64,000 bases of DNA from Macrolepiota albuminosa (Eukaryota; Basidiomycota; Agaricomycetes; Agaricales; Agaricaceae). Position 1 is the stretch's first letter. Each line of letters opens with the position of its first letter. Position numbers and translations under genes: made by a program. The notes under the pieces are model-generated. The model did no database searches and was not told where the DNA came from. It worked only from the letters and a program-made list of their open reading frames with translations. The DNA is taken from positions 4,822,183 through 4,886,182 of the forward strand of contig JAMWFC010000117.1 of assembly GCA_027475525.1 (NCBI GenBank). The letters run 5' to 3'. Positions 10,376 through 21,754 of the stretch are shown here, piece after piece.

Positions 10376-11608
10376 CTGATCTCCCGGACTTACTTTTGGC
10401 CAGGGTTGAAGAAGGACGTGACCCGCTACATTCGATCATATGAACCCTGCCTCTGGGCCAAGGTCCCCCGACACCGACCATACGGACTCCTGAAACCCCT
10501 GCCAGTTGGTCGACGCCCCTGGTCCTCCATATCCCTGGACCACATCATCGAACTCCCGGAATCTGAAGGGTTCGATGCTATTCTCGTTGTTGTGTGTAGG
10601 CTAACCAAACAGGGCATCTTCCTACCCTGCCACACCACGGACACCGCCCCAGACTTCGCCCGGCTGTTCCTCGAGCACGTCTTCGCCAAACATGGACTCC
10701 CGGACGACATCATCTCCGACCGTGGCCCTCTCTTCGTGTCCAAGTTTTGGACCTCCCTGTGTAAGGCACTTGAAGTAAAGACTAACCTCTCTACCGCCTA
10801 CCACCCCGAAACCGAGGGCCAAACCGAAAGGGTCAACCAGTCTCTCGAGCAGTACCTCAGACTGTACGTCAACTACTTGCAGGATGACTGGCGTGCCGAG
10901 CTCCCCCTGGCCGAGTTCACCTACAACAACACGCCACACTCTGCCACTGGGGTATCCCCTTTCTTTGCCAACAAGGGATACCACCCTCGACTGACACTCT
11001 TGCTCCGGGACATCCCGTCGCACGCTGCCCACGAGGTCGCCCGGGATCTCCAATCCCTTCACAAGTTTCTCCGGGAAGAGATCGACACCGCAAACCGGGC
11101 CTACGTGAAACACGCCAACCGGAAACGAGAAGACACCCCCGACTGGACCCCTGAGACAAAGGTATGGTTAGATCGACGACACCTCCGCACCTGCCGGCCC
11201 TCCCCAAAACTCGATCACAAGCGTCTTGGCCCGTTCAAAATATTGAAGAAGGTCTCATCCCACGCCTACAAGATCGAGCTCCCCCCGGGACTAAAAGGTC
11301 TGCACCCGGTATTCCACGTCCGCCTCCTGGAACGACACCCCCCGGATCCTTTCCCCGAACGACGCCCCGAGCCCCCTCCCCCGGTCGAGGTCAAGGACGA
11401 GTACCACTACGAGGTTGAAGACATCCTCGACTCCCGGGATATTCATGGACGACCCCACTTCCTCGTACGGTGGAAGAGATACGGCCCGGAAGACGACACC
11501 TGGGAACCGTGTCGAAACCTCAAAGGCGCCCTCGACAAACTCCGGGACTTTCAACAACGGCACCCGGGAAACGACCCTCCCGGGCGCGGGACTCACAGAC
11601 GGCAGTAG
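10376..11608 (+). pseudogene. Integrase with C-terminal chromodomain, element A
   Basis: The zinc-binding N-terminus spans the TAG at 10373. Its HH pair is present, but the first Cys of the CxxC is Tyr in A (SYEPC against SCEPC in B). The catalytic triad is intact: Asp 10538, Asp 10718 and Glu 10826, with the DD35E spacing. A chromodomain lies at about 11400-11570 ([28 protein letters not shown]). Chromodomains of this kind steer integration to methylated-histone chromatin (established for chromoviruses), which fits its landing inside an old silenced element. The stop is at 11606. Confidence 0.92.
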
Positions 11609-11879
11609 TGGGCGTAACCCCCGCCTCTGGGCTCAGTAGGGATTCAACTCCCATGTATACTTTCTACTTTCCCTTTCTAGATCTTACTCCCTTTTTAGTA
11701 CCTTTTCGTAGTAGTGTCCCGGCGTCTGGGCAAGACGTTCTTCCGGTTTTGTTCGGTTTTTTCACCCCCTTACTCACACTTCCCACTGATTCGGGACAAC
11801 CGAGTATATACATTTTTTAGAAATACACTATACTACAGCTACGGACCGTGAATTAGGCGACAGCAAGAAGAGGGGGCCC
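11609..11879. other. Convergent gap between pol and the antisense gene, element A
   Basis: About 270 bp with no ORF, rich in T and pyrimidine runs. pol (plus) and the antisense gene (minus) both end into it, so it should hold the 3' ends of two converging transcripts. The equivalent in B is 37362-37618. Confidence 0.55.
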
Positions 11880-12003
11880 CTAGAGCTGGGGCCCCGAATC
11901 ACCCCCACCCTCCCCTCCCCTCGGCCGAATTAGGCGACAGCAAGAAGAGGGGGCCCCTAGAGCTGGGGCCCCGAATCACCCCCACCCTCCCCTCCCCTCG
12001 GCC
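11850..12003 (+). repeat. 77-bp duplication 5 (antisense gene end, A)
   Basis: Starts GAATTAGGCGACAGC; doubles the stop codon region of the antisense gene. Confidence 0.95.
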
Positions 12004-13713
12004 AGCCCCGGAACTCTTCCCCCACCCCCTTCAGATTGTGTCCCCGCCACACCTCCTCAGCCAGTTGGTCCCAGGACGGGAGCGGCTCCCCCTCGTCCAG
12101 AACTCGCTCGAACCACGATCCTGGGGCCAGGACGTTCCTCCGGCGGTGCGCGGCCACCAGCCTCCCCAACAGGTCCAGACCCTGCTCCACCCCGGGGTTT
12201 CCTGCTTCCGACTGGAGCCCCTCTTGCAGAGAGGCGAGCGCCGCGGCCACTCCGTCCAGGAGCTGACGATGCTCCCGAGCCCAGCCTAGGGATGTCAGTA
12301 CCGACCCGACCACGAGAAAAGGAGCACTCACTGAGAGAGGCCATACGCCCGATTACCACATCCCGGCGCAGAACCTCAACCAACCCCGGGGGTTCTTGCC
12401 CTGGGCGCCCAACTCCCTGCTCCAGCCTGGCCCCCATGGCGTCCAGCCAGGCCTCCTCCAACCCCCGCTGGAGAGCCGCCTCCTCCCTCGCCCCCTCTTC
12501 GCGTTCCTCCCTTTCCCGGTCTGCCTGCTCCAAACGCGCCTGCAGTTCCCTCACCTCGGCGCTCAAGGGCCGCCCGGACAGCGGGGAGAATACCGCTGGG
12601 GAAACGCGCGCTGGGGAGGCCGGAGACGGGGTCTGCACGGGCAGGCGCGCCCTCTTGGAGGGGCCCGGGAAGAGACTGGGCGACGCCCGCCGCTTCCCCT
12701 TGTCCAGGCGCCCCCCCTGCCCCTGGGTGCCGGACTGAGGAGCCCGGCGCGTGATCAGCACCACGGGCCGACCCGGCCCCCCACCCGGATGACCCCCCGC
12801 TGGGCGCCTCCGCGGGCGCTGCGGGCACCCCCCCCTACCGGCTCCACCGGCTCCGCTACCCAGTCCCGCTCCTCTACCCCCATCCTCCGGGTAACCTCCC
12901 CCAACGGCCATCCCTGTTCCCGGGCGACACAACGCGCCCTCCACAGCGCCGACACGGAACAACGTTCGTGGTTGAGGCGGCAAGCCTCACACACGGCCGT
13001 GTCCCGGCGGGACGAGGGGCCCGGAACTTCGAACGTGCAAAGCACGCCTCAACGAGCGCAGTGCAAGCACTACACCGGAGTCAGCAAGAGGGATCAGAGG
13101 TAGGAAAACGACTCACCGGTCCATTGTTCACGCACCAGGCATGGGTAGGCAGACCCCGGAGCCTCTCCAGGGCCTCCACAAACAGATCCTGCGTTGCGTC
13201 CGCCCACGCAATGCGTTGACTCTCCGGGACCTCCAACACGGTCCCTATCCCCATCCCGGAACGACGAAAGCAGGGGGCGGGCAATCTAGGACGGGAAGGG
13301 GGCTGCAGACGAGGAGGGTGTACGGTCATCCACGCGAAAGTCGGCACGGGGCGACTCGGATAGGGCTTCGGGGGGGCGCTGGGGCCAGCCTCGGGAATAG
13401 ACTCCGGGAGTCGGCTGGGACCCGCCTCTGGGGCCGGAATGTTGCGTTGTTCTGAAAAGGAAAGGTCAGTGGGGTAAAGGGGCGGAGTCGGCTGGGACCC
13501 GCCTCTGGGGCCGGAATGTTGCGTTGTTCTGAAAAGGAAAGGTCAGTGGGGTAAAGGGGCGGCGCAGGAGTACTCACGTTGCTCGACGAGCGCCGCCACG
13601 CGCTCCCGGTCAAGACAAGCCCGGTAACGCACGTCCCGGGCTTCCCACGCCATGAGGGGCGCGACCTTGTTCGTTTGTGGGGGCGTCGGGGAATGCATTG
13701 GCGTACGCGACAT
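11880..13713 (-). pseudogene. Antisense zinc-cluster gene of element A
   Basis: Encoded opposite to gag-pol, from ATG 13713 down to a stop at 11880 (or 11957 in the second copy of a 77-bp duplication). Exon 1 begins MSRTPMHSPTPP and ends at a GTGAGT donor; the intron has a CTGAC branch-like site and a TTTTCAG acceptor. A second intron precedes the zinc cluster C-x2-C-x6-C ... C-x2-C-x6-C (second half CEACRLNHERC, about 12985). Then come a basic nuclear-signal-like stretch (KGKRRASP), a charged coiled-coil-like region, a third short intron and a Trp-rich C-terminus ending SGPQL. The A copy has a stop in the first zinc half (R to stop), G-run frameshifts and two duplications (11850, 13407). The function is unknown; the zinc cluster suggests DNA or RNA binding. 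Confidence 0.7.
13407..13560 (+). repeat. 77-bp duplication 6 (antisense gene of A)
   Basis: Starts GGAGTCGGCTGGG; doubles an exon start and its acceptor site. Confidence 0.95.
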
Positions 13714-13825
13714 GGCTGAACTTGACGGTAAAATTTTTTTTTCAATACGTGGCAGGTCAGGTGCCGGATCCCACGGTTGACCCCCAGTCCGAACCACCGG
13801 CTACGCGCGCCTCGGAGGGTCTCGG

Positions 13826-13841
13826 CGCTGAGGGGGGGTGA
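13826..13841 (+). promoter_or_regulatory. Polypurine tract of element A
   Basis: GCTGAGGGGGGGTGA directly before the 3' LTR is the usual plus-strand primer position. Copy B has the same G-run at the matching place (35449-35463, minus). Confidence 0.8.
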
Positions 13842-14585
13842 TGTCACGACCCCTCCCCTCCGGGCCCACCCCGGAACACCCCCGGAACACCATCCGGGAC
13901 CCTCCCTCTGACCCCACAAGACACGCCCCGCCATCACGACCGCCGACACCGCCATCATGCGCATCAAGGACCGCCATCAGCCACCACCAGCCCCGATCAA
14001 CGATCGGATCACGCGACTCGTTCCTGGCCATCACGCATCACGCATCACAACTCCCCCCACGTCAATTGATTGCGTGCCTCACATGCGCGATCCCAGTATA
14101 CAGTCCCTGCCCGCTACTCAATGACTCCCAGAACCCATCCCAGACACCCCGGAATCCCGAGACCCGGTCCCGTAGTACTTATAGTGTAGCTCCCTGTTGT
14201 ATTCGGTAGTCTTGATATTACATACACTGTTACTTTGGTTATTGCATGCCCTTTTGCTTGACTGGTACACCTTGATTGGTACGCTTCGACTGGCACGCCT
14301 AAGTATTCGCGTGCTCTAAGCTTTGGTACGCACTTCGCGACTCTTGATTTACTAACTTGGTCTCGTCCTAGAACCTCCGGTTCACGACTCGACCCCCTCT
14401 AGCCTCAGTTACCTCCAACCCAAAACCCCCGGACTCTAGTCCCCTATCCCGGGATTACCCCTGTCCTTGTCTTGAACCCCGGAGTTCTAGCCCTGGAGTT
14501 CCAGACACCCGAGTATTCGTAGGTCAAGTCCGCATTGTAAGGGCGTTGCTTTCCTGGAAAGCCCCCGACTCAGCGGAACCTGACA
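13842..14585 (+). repeat. 3' LTR of element A (744 bp)
   Basis: Same length and ends as 3525-4268; about 30 differences by eye. It is followed directly by the target duplication GCAAT. Confidence 0.93.
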
Positions 14586-14590
14586 GCAAT

Positions 14591-14885
14591 GAGGACCAGT
14601 GATGAGGGTCAGCATAGAGGACAATAATGTTGTATAGCCAGGAAAGGCACCAATAGTGCCTAAGGGTCAGGAGTTGCTTGGGAAAGTTGGCAGACAGCTG
14701 CAGGTGAGGCAAGAAGGCCTCAGGAGAGTGTTGAATTTAGAGTCTGAGTTGGACTCATCAGATGATGAGGAGAGCAGAAGGTTGCATTTGACCCTATCTG
14801 TTCAGCTTCAGCTAGTGTTAGACTGATATCCATCAGTAACTAAGGAGTCAACAAAAGCATCTGCAGCTTTATGTTGATGATGCCC
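14591..14885 (+). pseudogene. Continuation of the N-terminal gag-like ORF of element C
   Basis: It resumes after element A exactly where D reads on (motifs LESELDSSDEES and LQLVLD). A TGA at about 14824 replaces a CGA of D. It ends near the LQLYV motif, after which C and D diverge. Confidence 0.65.
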
Positions 14886-15930
14886 AAATGAGGCTGAGTG
14901 CTGGAGGGGGGTGTAGAGTGCACTATCACTAGTGCTGCTATTTAGTCAATGTAGCTTTGGGCATGCTAAGTATTTGAGGGAGTCCCAGACAGAGTCCCAA
15001 AGAACCCATGATAGGCAAGAGGTTGGTGGCTAGGGAAGTAGGTGATTGAAGGTGCTCGTATAAGGCTCCAAAATGTAGCAAGAAAGCACTAAGGGTCACT
15101 AAGGAATGCTGGAGAGTCACTAAGAGAAAGCATTAGGAAATGTGGAACCATTGCTAAGAGGTGCTAAGAGATCTGGGGAAGTCACTAAGAAACAGTGCTA
15201 GGAGGTGCAGAAAAGGGTCGCTAAGAGGCGCTAAGTGTTAGCACCTAGACTGAGAAGATGAAATAAAAAGATTGCTTAGCAGATCTAAGCATGAATGCCA
15301 AGCTGTAGTTGCAAGGCACTAAGAGAACTGCAAAGAAAGAGAGAGAAAGAAAACTAAAGCAGAGTCTTCTTGCTTGACACGGTCAACAAAGAGGTAGTCT
15401 GTCACATAGAGTGACTAAAATGGTGGAATATGATCCCTACTGCCAAATTGATTATGTACTACTAGCAAAAAGTAAGTATTTATAGTAAAGAAGTTAGCTG
15501 ATGCTTAGAGAATAAGCATCACGAAAAGGCGGTGAACTCGTAAAAATGTAAGTAAACACTGTAAATTAAACTATAAGGTGAAAATATTCCTAATCATGCT
15601 GTCAGGTAGCTATCATGAAAATACTTTATCATTCCATCCTGTAAGCGCTGCCACAGCTAAGAGTTATGTCAGATTGACTGATGCCAAGTGTCTGTGTCAA
15701 TGTATAGCCATAGAGTGCAAGTGGCAAGGGTGCAGCGAGGTGTCAACAGTGGTGCTAAGAATAGATAAAGCCATCAAAAATGATCTGGGAGTAATCTGAG
15801 GCTATAGCTGCAAGTTATTAGTGTAAAAATATACCAAAAATAGCACTAGAAGCACTAGACCGTGGTTCTCCTGGTAGTATCAGTGGGCTGGCATGAGGTG
15901 CTGGTATTGGCACTATCTGTGGCCATTCAT
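14886..15930. other. About 1 kb unassigned insert in element C
   Basis: This segment has no counterpart in D, which has a different stretch of about 400 bp here. It is rich in CTAAG and GCTAAG words (about 15080-15320) and has no open frame of note. It may be a solo LTR or other repeat; I could not define ends or a target duplication. Confidence 0.4.
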
Positions 15931-17350
15931 GACTGAGGCTCATCAATGCAACTAGGATTTGCACGATCATGGGAAGTTGTTGATTGATGACTAGGGAGTA
16001 GTGTTTGAGGGGCATGATGGGATAATGCCTATTGACAACATGCAGCAACAATTTGCTGCATAATTGGCTGATCTGCAGAGAGAGCTGGCCACTGGTGATG
16101 AGAGTAGTGATCACTATATTGGATAAGTGCAGCAGCATCGTAGTAATGATGGATGACAAGATCATCTCTCGAATAACCGGGACAATAATCATTGCCATAC
16201 CAGGGGTGGACATACTGGTGAACTACCAGTGAGTCAAGACGTGAGGCACCAGCTAAACCCACAGCCAGACAGGCTGGCAAATAAGCATTTGTTTTGTAGC
16301 CCTTGGGCCTTCTCAATGCCCATGCCTCACAAGCTGCGTGAAAATATGCCTGGCATGAATGAGGCCATACAAATCCACATGGACCATATGCATAATCACC
16401 TCACTTCTCTGGTGGATGACTCTTGGAGTCAGATTTAAGTTCCCTGCAGGGATAAGCCCCTGCAAATCTGATGGCAAGCACATACGTGCATATGTGGGAG
16501 GGCATAGATTTTCACAATTGGAAGACTGGGCCATGGATGTGTGCTACCACCTGGCAGCATGCTGCTATGGCAGTGATGACATGGACTAGAAGAGAATATT
16601 TGTATTATACAAATCCTTGGAAAGAGAAGCTTGGAACTGGTTCTAATGCCATGTCCTCCACATTGACTGCGATAAATTGCATTGGACATTTAAAGAAGTC
16701 CTAATAGGACTATACAATCACTTTGTCAATGCAGCAACCATGCAGAAAGCTTGTGACACCTTCAGAAAGGCAGTGTATAATGCCAAGACTGGCGTATAAA
16801 CCTTCTACAATGACTTAGTGGGTCATGCTTAGAATATAGCTGTCTATCCAGATGAATACACAATTTGTGAAATGTTCCTGGATGGAATACCAGCAGACAT
16901 AAGGAGAGCATTGATATGCAATGACAATTTGTCTCCAGAGGTCAATACCATGACCAAGTTTTTGGCATATGCTATAAGGTATGAACAGTTGACACAGACT
17001 GCAAATCATTATAAGCAGTGTAGTTCATGCTGGGGACTAGTGAGCCATCAGGCAGTGAAGGTGGGAACCTTCCTGGCCAAATGGTCAGAAATGGAGAATA
17101 ATCACAATCCACAATTTGTTGTACGTAAAACAATTCCAGAAAGCCAGAGGCCTCAACTAAAAACTGGTGGACATAAACCAGGGAAGGATAGTAGACCCTC
17201 TATAGGTCAAAATCAAGTGGCAGCTAAGGATGATGCAGTGCTGGAAGCACATATGATGGGCAGAGCTGGTATAGTTGCAGAAATGACCCATAGAAAGCCT
17301 ATAACAGATTTTCCTGGATGCTACAACTGTGGTAAGGTGGGGCTTTGCTA
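15931..17350 (+). pseudogene. gag core of element C
   Basis: The sister of the D segment at 50288-51000. It contains MPHKLRENMPGMNEAI, a Trp/Cys-rich helical part, and near 17320 the start of a zinc knuckle, CYNCGKVG, which then breaks into stops. Frames change several times, so it is not translatable as it stands. Confidence 0.7.
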
Positions 17351-18113
17351 AAGAGCATTTAGCCCTGCCTAAGGCACATATCAGTGCAGCCCATATGGCC
17401 ACAGCCCCAGTGACATCATCAGTGATGATGAGGAAGAGCCAGCCATAGAGAAGGCTAAGGAGGAGCCCCAAGATGTGGCTGATGGCTCAGAAGTAGATGA
17501 CGCTGAAAGTGTAGACATTGATGGCAATGACTATGTTGCAGTGGATGTGTATGACAGTGACTATTACACTTGTGATGACAAGGATGAACACCTGTTCATG
17601 CTGACAGAGGGTCAGGGGGACTGACACATTCAGATGAGATGTATTATGCTGCAAAAGGCAATTAACAAGTTGCAACAGCTGTGCTATACTCCTGAAAAGA
17701 AGGAGTGTCTGGTGACCTATATAAATGTTAATGGACATCCAGCTTGGACCTTGTGGGATTCAGGAAGTACCAATATGGGCATTATGCCTCAATTTGTTCA
17801 CATTAACACAATACATGTTCATGAGCTGGAAGAGCCACTGATGCTCTAGTTGGAGATGGTAGGCAGTCATGCTATGATTCAGTTTGGCATGGAGGTAAAA
17901 ATTAAGATGTCAGGGACATTGACTAAGGAGTATGTGGATATAGCAAACTTTGATTGCTACAATATGATCATTGATACACCTTTTATGCATAGAAACAAGG
18001 TGGCCTTGGATTTTGTGAATGATATAGTTGTTGTAAATGGTAGGCCTATGAAAGCAGAGAAAGTAGTCTTGGGCAACACAGATGGTTGTTTGGGATGCCA
18101 TCACATGACATAG
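17351..18113 (+). pseudogene. Acidic linker and single protease of element C
   Basis: Asp/Glu-rich codons (about 17420-17620) lead into a retropepsin with TLWDSGSTNMG (about 17750) and DTPFMHRNKVALDF (about 17975), the equivalent of the usual LGxPWL region. One domain only, unlike families A and B. Confidence 0.75.
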
Positions 18114-18609
18114 AAGTGGCATGACAAGCATGACTAACTAAATAGTCATAAGAGAGCAACTGTGTAGGAGGTGGAAGACAAGCAAGTTCCACCAAGGAAC
18201 CTGCCAGCAGAATCACCAGCTATTCTGATGTTGGAGGAAGAGTTTTAAGAAACTCTGGAGGAGGGGAAGACCCCACATGGAAAGTCTAATTAGCCTAAGT
18301 GGAGTAGACAGTGTAAGAATGAGCATGATAAATGCATGGTAGAGCTGCTGAAATGCTAGCTGACTAGCTCTCGAGTAAGAGTGGAGGATCTCATTGAGGA
18401 TGAGGTAGGCAGTACGAGAAGAACTGTGGAAAGCATTAGGTTGCTGAGAGATTGACCAGTGCCTTGGCCAGAAGTGCAATGGGTGTACAACCCATGAATG
18501 CTACAAGAGTGGAACAAGTTGGTAGTGTCAATGGTGATACACACAACAGGATGGGTGCGAGCAACCCAGACATGTATGAGAGGACAAGATCTCTGAAGCA
18601 TCAGATATT
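18114..18609. other. Protease to RT linker of element C
   Basis: Decayed polyprotein linker without a long open frame. Short charged segments and stops only. Confidence 0.4.
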
Positions 18610-20754
18610 GTGTTTGATGGGGTATTGCTAAAAGTGAGAAGTGTGCAATTGGCATTGGACATGATGAGAGTAGCAAGAGGGCAGCCCATGACAAGGCTGA
18701 ACCTGGAAGATTTCTCAGAAGAGCACATACGTGCTTTATGGAAGCAATTTGAACTGAAGGTTCAACCGCATGTAACATGCACACTGAAGGGGAAAGGTAA
18801 GACTGTGAGCCTTACAGAGGAAGATATTCTGCAACTGCACCAGCAATGGCAGCATGAATTTGTGGATATTGTCAATGAAACAAAGGAGGAGCTACCTCTG
18901 TGAAGAGAGGTTAATCATGAGATTAATCTTATTGACAAGAATAAGCAGTACAAATACCACTTGCCTTGCTGTCCATGAGCACTGCAAGACCAACTTTGTG
19001 AAAAAATAAACAGGTATATAAATGCTCAATGGTGGGAACCATGACTAGCAGTGCAAGCTGCACCCCTATTGTGTATATCCAAGAAGGATGGAATGCTGCA
19101 AACAGTGTTGGATGTGCAACAGCACAATGATAACACTGTTAAAGATGTAATGCCCCTGCTGGACCAGGAAGTCATATGCAAAGATGTCACTAAAGCAAAG
19201 TATAGGTTAAAAATTGACCTAATAGATGCATATGAACAGGTTCACATTTGCAAAGAAGACATACCAAAGCCACTGTTTTTGTCTCTAATAAGGACCCTTG
19301 TGAGCAATATAATGCAAATTGGCGATTGCAACATGCCAGCAACATTTCAGAGGCTAATAACCTCTATTTTCCAAGATGTTATTGGGAAGTTCATGCATGT
19401 CTACTTAGATGATATCTTTATCTTCTCAGACTCCATAGAGGAGCACAAGCAGCACCTACAGGTTGTGTTCAAATGACTGAGAAAAGTGAGCCTCTACCTT
19501 AAATAGAAGAAGTGTGAATTATACGCATCCAGCATTAATTGTCTTGGTCATGTCATTGATGAGAAGGGTATATACCCAGATATGGATAAACTCAATCAAA
19601 TTTGAGAGTGGCAGACTCCATGCACATATAATAACATCCAGCAGTTTATTGAATTAGTGAACTATATCGGTAACTTTTTACCAGACATCATGATATACAC
19701 AGAGCTGTTGATCGCCATGACCCAGAATGGGTCCCTCTTTCACTGGAGGCTGCTGCATCAGCAGTGCTTTGAGATAATTAAGTGCATCTGTGCAAAGATG
19801 CTGATGATATGGCCTATTGACCCACATATTGATGAGCCTATATAGCTCATATGTGATGCATCAAAAACAGGGATTGGAGCCATGTTCAGCCAGGCTAAAA
19901 TGTGGCAGACATGCTAACCAGTGAGATTTGTGTCCTGTAAGTTCACCACAGCATAGCAAAACTATGCTGTCTATGAGTTAGAAACACTTGCTATCTTGGA
20001 AGCTCTTCTGAAATGGGAGGATAAGCTCATGGGCTATAGAATCCATATCATCATAGATCATAAAGTGCTTAAGTTCTTCAAGACTCAAGTGCACTTGTCA
20101 CTGCAACAACATTGCTGGATTGATTATATATTGCAATATCAGTTTGATATTACCTATGTAAAACATGAACTGAACAAGGTCACAGACTGTTTGTCTTGAT
20201 ATTTCAAGAGTGATACTTGAGATGATGTCCATGATGTGCATGATTATATTCAAGTGGACAGATGAATCGACCCAGAGAGCAAGAACTTGCTCCTGCATAG
20301 GTTCCATGAAATCAAGGAACATATGGTTGAAGTATGCACCATGCATGCACAGGAAGCCTGTCAGAGCAAGCAGTTGCAAGAGCAGCAAGAAGCTTGAGAT
20401 ATCAAGGCCCAGATGTTGGTGGAACATGACACTAGTCAGCCACAAGAAGAAATAAGGCATGAGGTGCTGCTGGGATGACTCTGCAGCATGCACTGGACTT
20501 GCACAACTGCTATCCTGCTCCAACAGACCTAGACAACATGCTGTTCCATATGCGCATCCAGCAAGGATACAAACAGGATAGTCTCCTGATGGAGATTATG
20601 AACTACCCACAGGTGCACCAGCTCATATACTTAACCCACAGTGTCCAAAGTCATCTGCATCTCCCAGGACCAGTCATTAATCATGACTATCTTTGATCAG
20701 GCCCACCAAATAGTAGGCTACTTTGAAACTCAGAAAACACTGGACTATGTGCAT
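18610..20754 (+). pseudogene. RT, RNase H and integrase zinc-finger region of element C
   Basis: RT motifs are CISKKDGMLQTVLDVQQHN, KIDLIDAYEQVHI, NMPATFQRLI and an intact catalytic YLDD near 19400. RNase H begins LICDASKTGIGAMF near 19850 and continues with LEALLKWED and IDHKVLKFF. From 20220 comes the charged linker to integrase, broken at 20754 by solo LTR H. In-frame TGA codons mark likely former CGA arginines. Confidence 0.85.
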
Positions 20755-21754
20755 TGATGGGCTTCTGCTCAGATTGAGTGCATCAAGAGACATTATAGGG
20801 CTACAGAAAAGCTAAGCTACTGACCTCTGACTGGTCTATGACAAAGGAATAGGCACCCAAAACACCACATATACTCTACCAGCTGACACCTACATGACCA
20901 CCTAGGAATCTAGGCACTATGAGAACACACTATTAGTGCAGCTATAGGGGGTAACTCCCAACTTACACCTGACTGAGCGCCCAAAAAGGATATCATTAGG
21001 CACTGACACCTGCCAGGACAATGCCATCAGAAAGTATAAAAGCTTGACACCTGGACTTATGGAAAATCAAGGAAATAAGTAGCACTGGCATTAGTGCCAT
21101 TGACTTGCGGCGTCTGTCTAGATTTTTCCAACTATAGCTCAGGCCATCCTGGCTAATCGGAATCATACTCAGAAAGGGTGTGGATAACTTCAAGCTTACT
21201 ATTATCTTGCAGTAGCCATGGCCAATAGGCTATTACACCATTGGTCGCCGTTATCTATGTGCTGGTGGTCACTGTTAACAGGTCGCCATCAGCTACAATC
21301 AGAAGATGAGGCGCTAAATTCTAGCGCTTCATATGAACTATTTCTTGAACTATGGTAGCATATAAAAGCTAGCTACAAACTTTGTAAATAGCAAGGAAAG
21401 AACAGAGCATATTTGACCTCTCGTTCCAAGTGCTATTCAGCCTTAATCTTCTCTAGCGCAAGCTACCATTTGGACTTGACGCTAGATTTGTTCCAGCATT
21501 AGCGACATCTACGGTGCTACTATAGGCATATTATGTTATGATATTTCTCTTTTACCTTACATCCAGCGTCAGCCTCATTGCTTAATGTCTTGCTAGGTAG
21601 CATCTGAGGCGCTAGATTCTAGCACGCCAATTCAGTTACCTTATTTGAGGACACTGAGACCCCTGCCCCGACTCTTGCAACCTTACACCAAGCGCTGGAG
21701 ATAATGTCTTGAGATGTAGCAAACAGCGCACCCAACCCCAGTTGGCATCAATCA
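20755..21754 (+). repeat. Solo LTR H (1000 bp) in element C integrase
   Basis: Ends TGATGGGC...AATCA. It is related over its whole length to the 5' LTR of element E (46740-47745, minus). Element D reads through here (VHCWYWW), proving the insertion. The flanks are GCAT on the left and GCGT on the right, a 4-bp duplication if one CpG has decayed. It contains a TATA box (CATATAAAAGC near 21360) and two palindromes centred near 21319 and 21616 (GCGCTA-AATTC-TAGCGC and GCTAGATTCTAGC). Confidence 0.8.

Larger units (their letters stand above)
3525..14585 (+). mobile_element. Complete chromovirus A nested in element C
   Basis: Two 744-bp LTRs (3525-4268 and 13842-14585), TGTCAC...TGACA, are flanked by a perfect target duplication GCAAT (3520-3524 and 14586-14590). 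Element D carries the uninterrupted site. The order is LTR, self-priming site, gag, two proteases, RT, RNase H, integrase with chromodomain, then an antisense gene, polypurine tract and LTR. By eye the LTRs differ at about 30 positions (about 4 percent), mostly transitions at CpG. Unlike its host C it is CpG-rich and recent. It contains six of the 77-bp duplications, so its true length is probably about 10.6 kb. Copy B is at 34868-46256. Confidence 0.93.
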
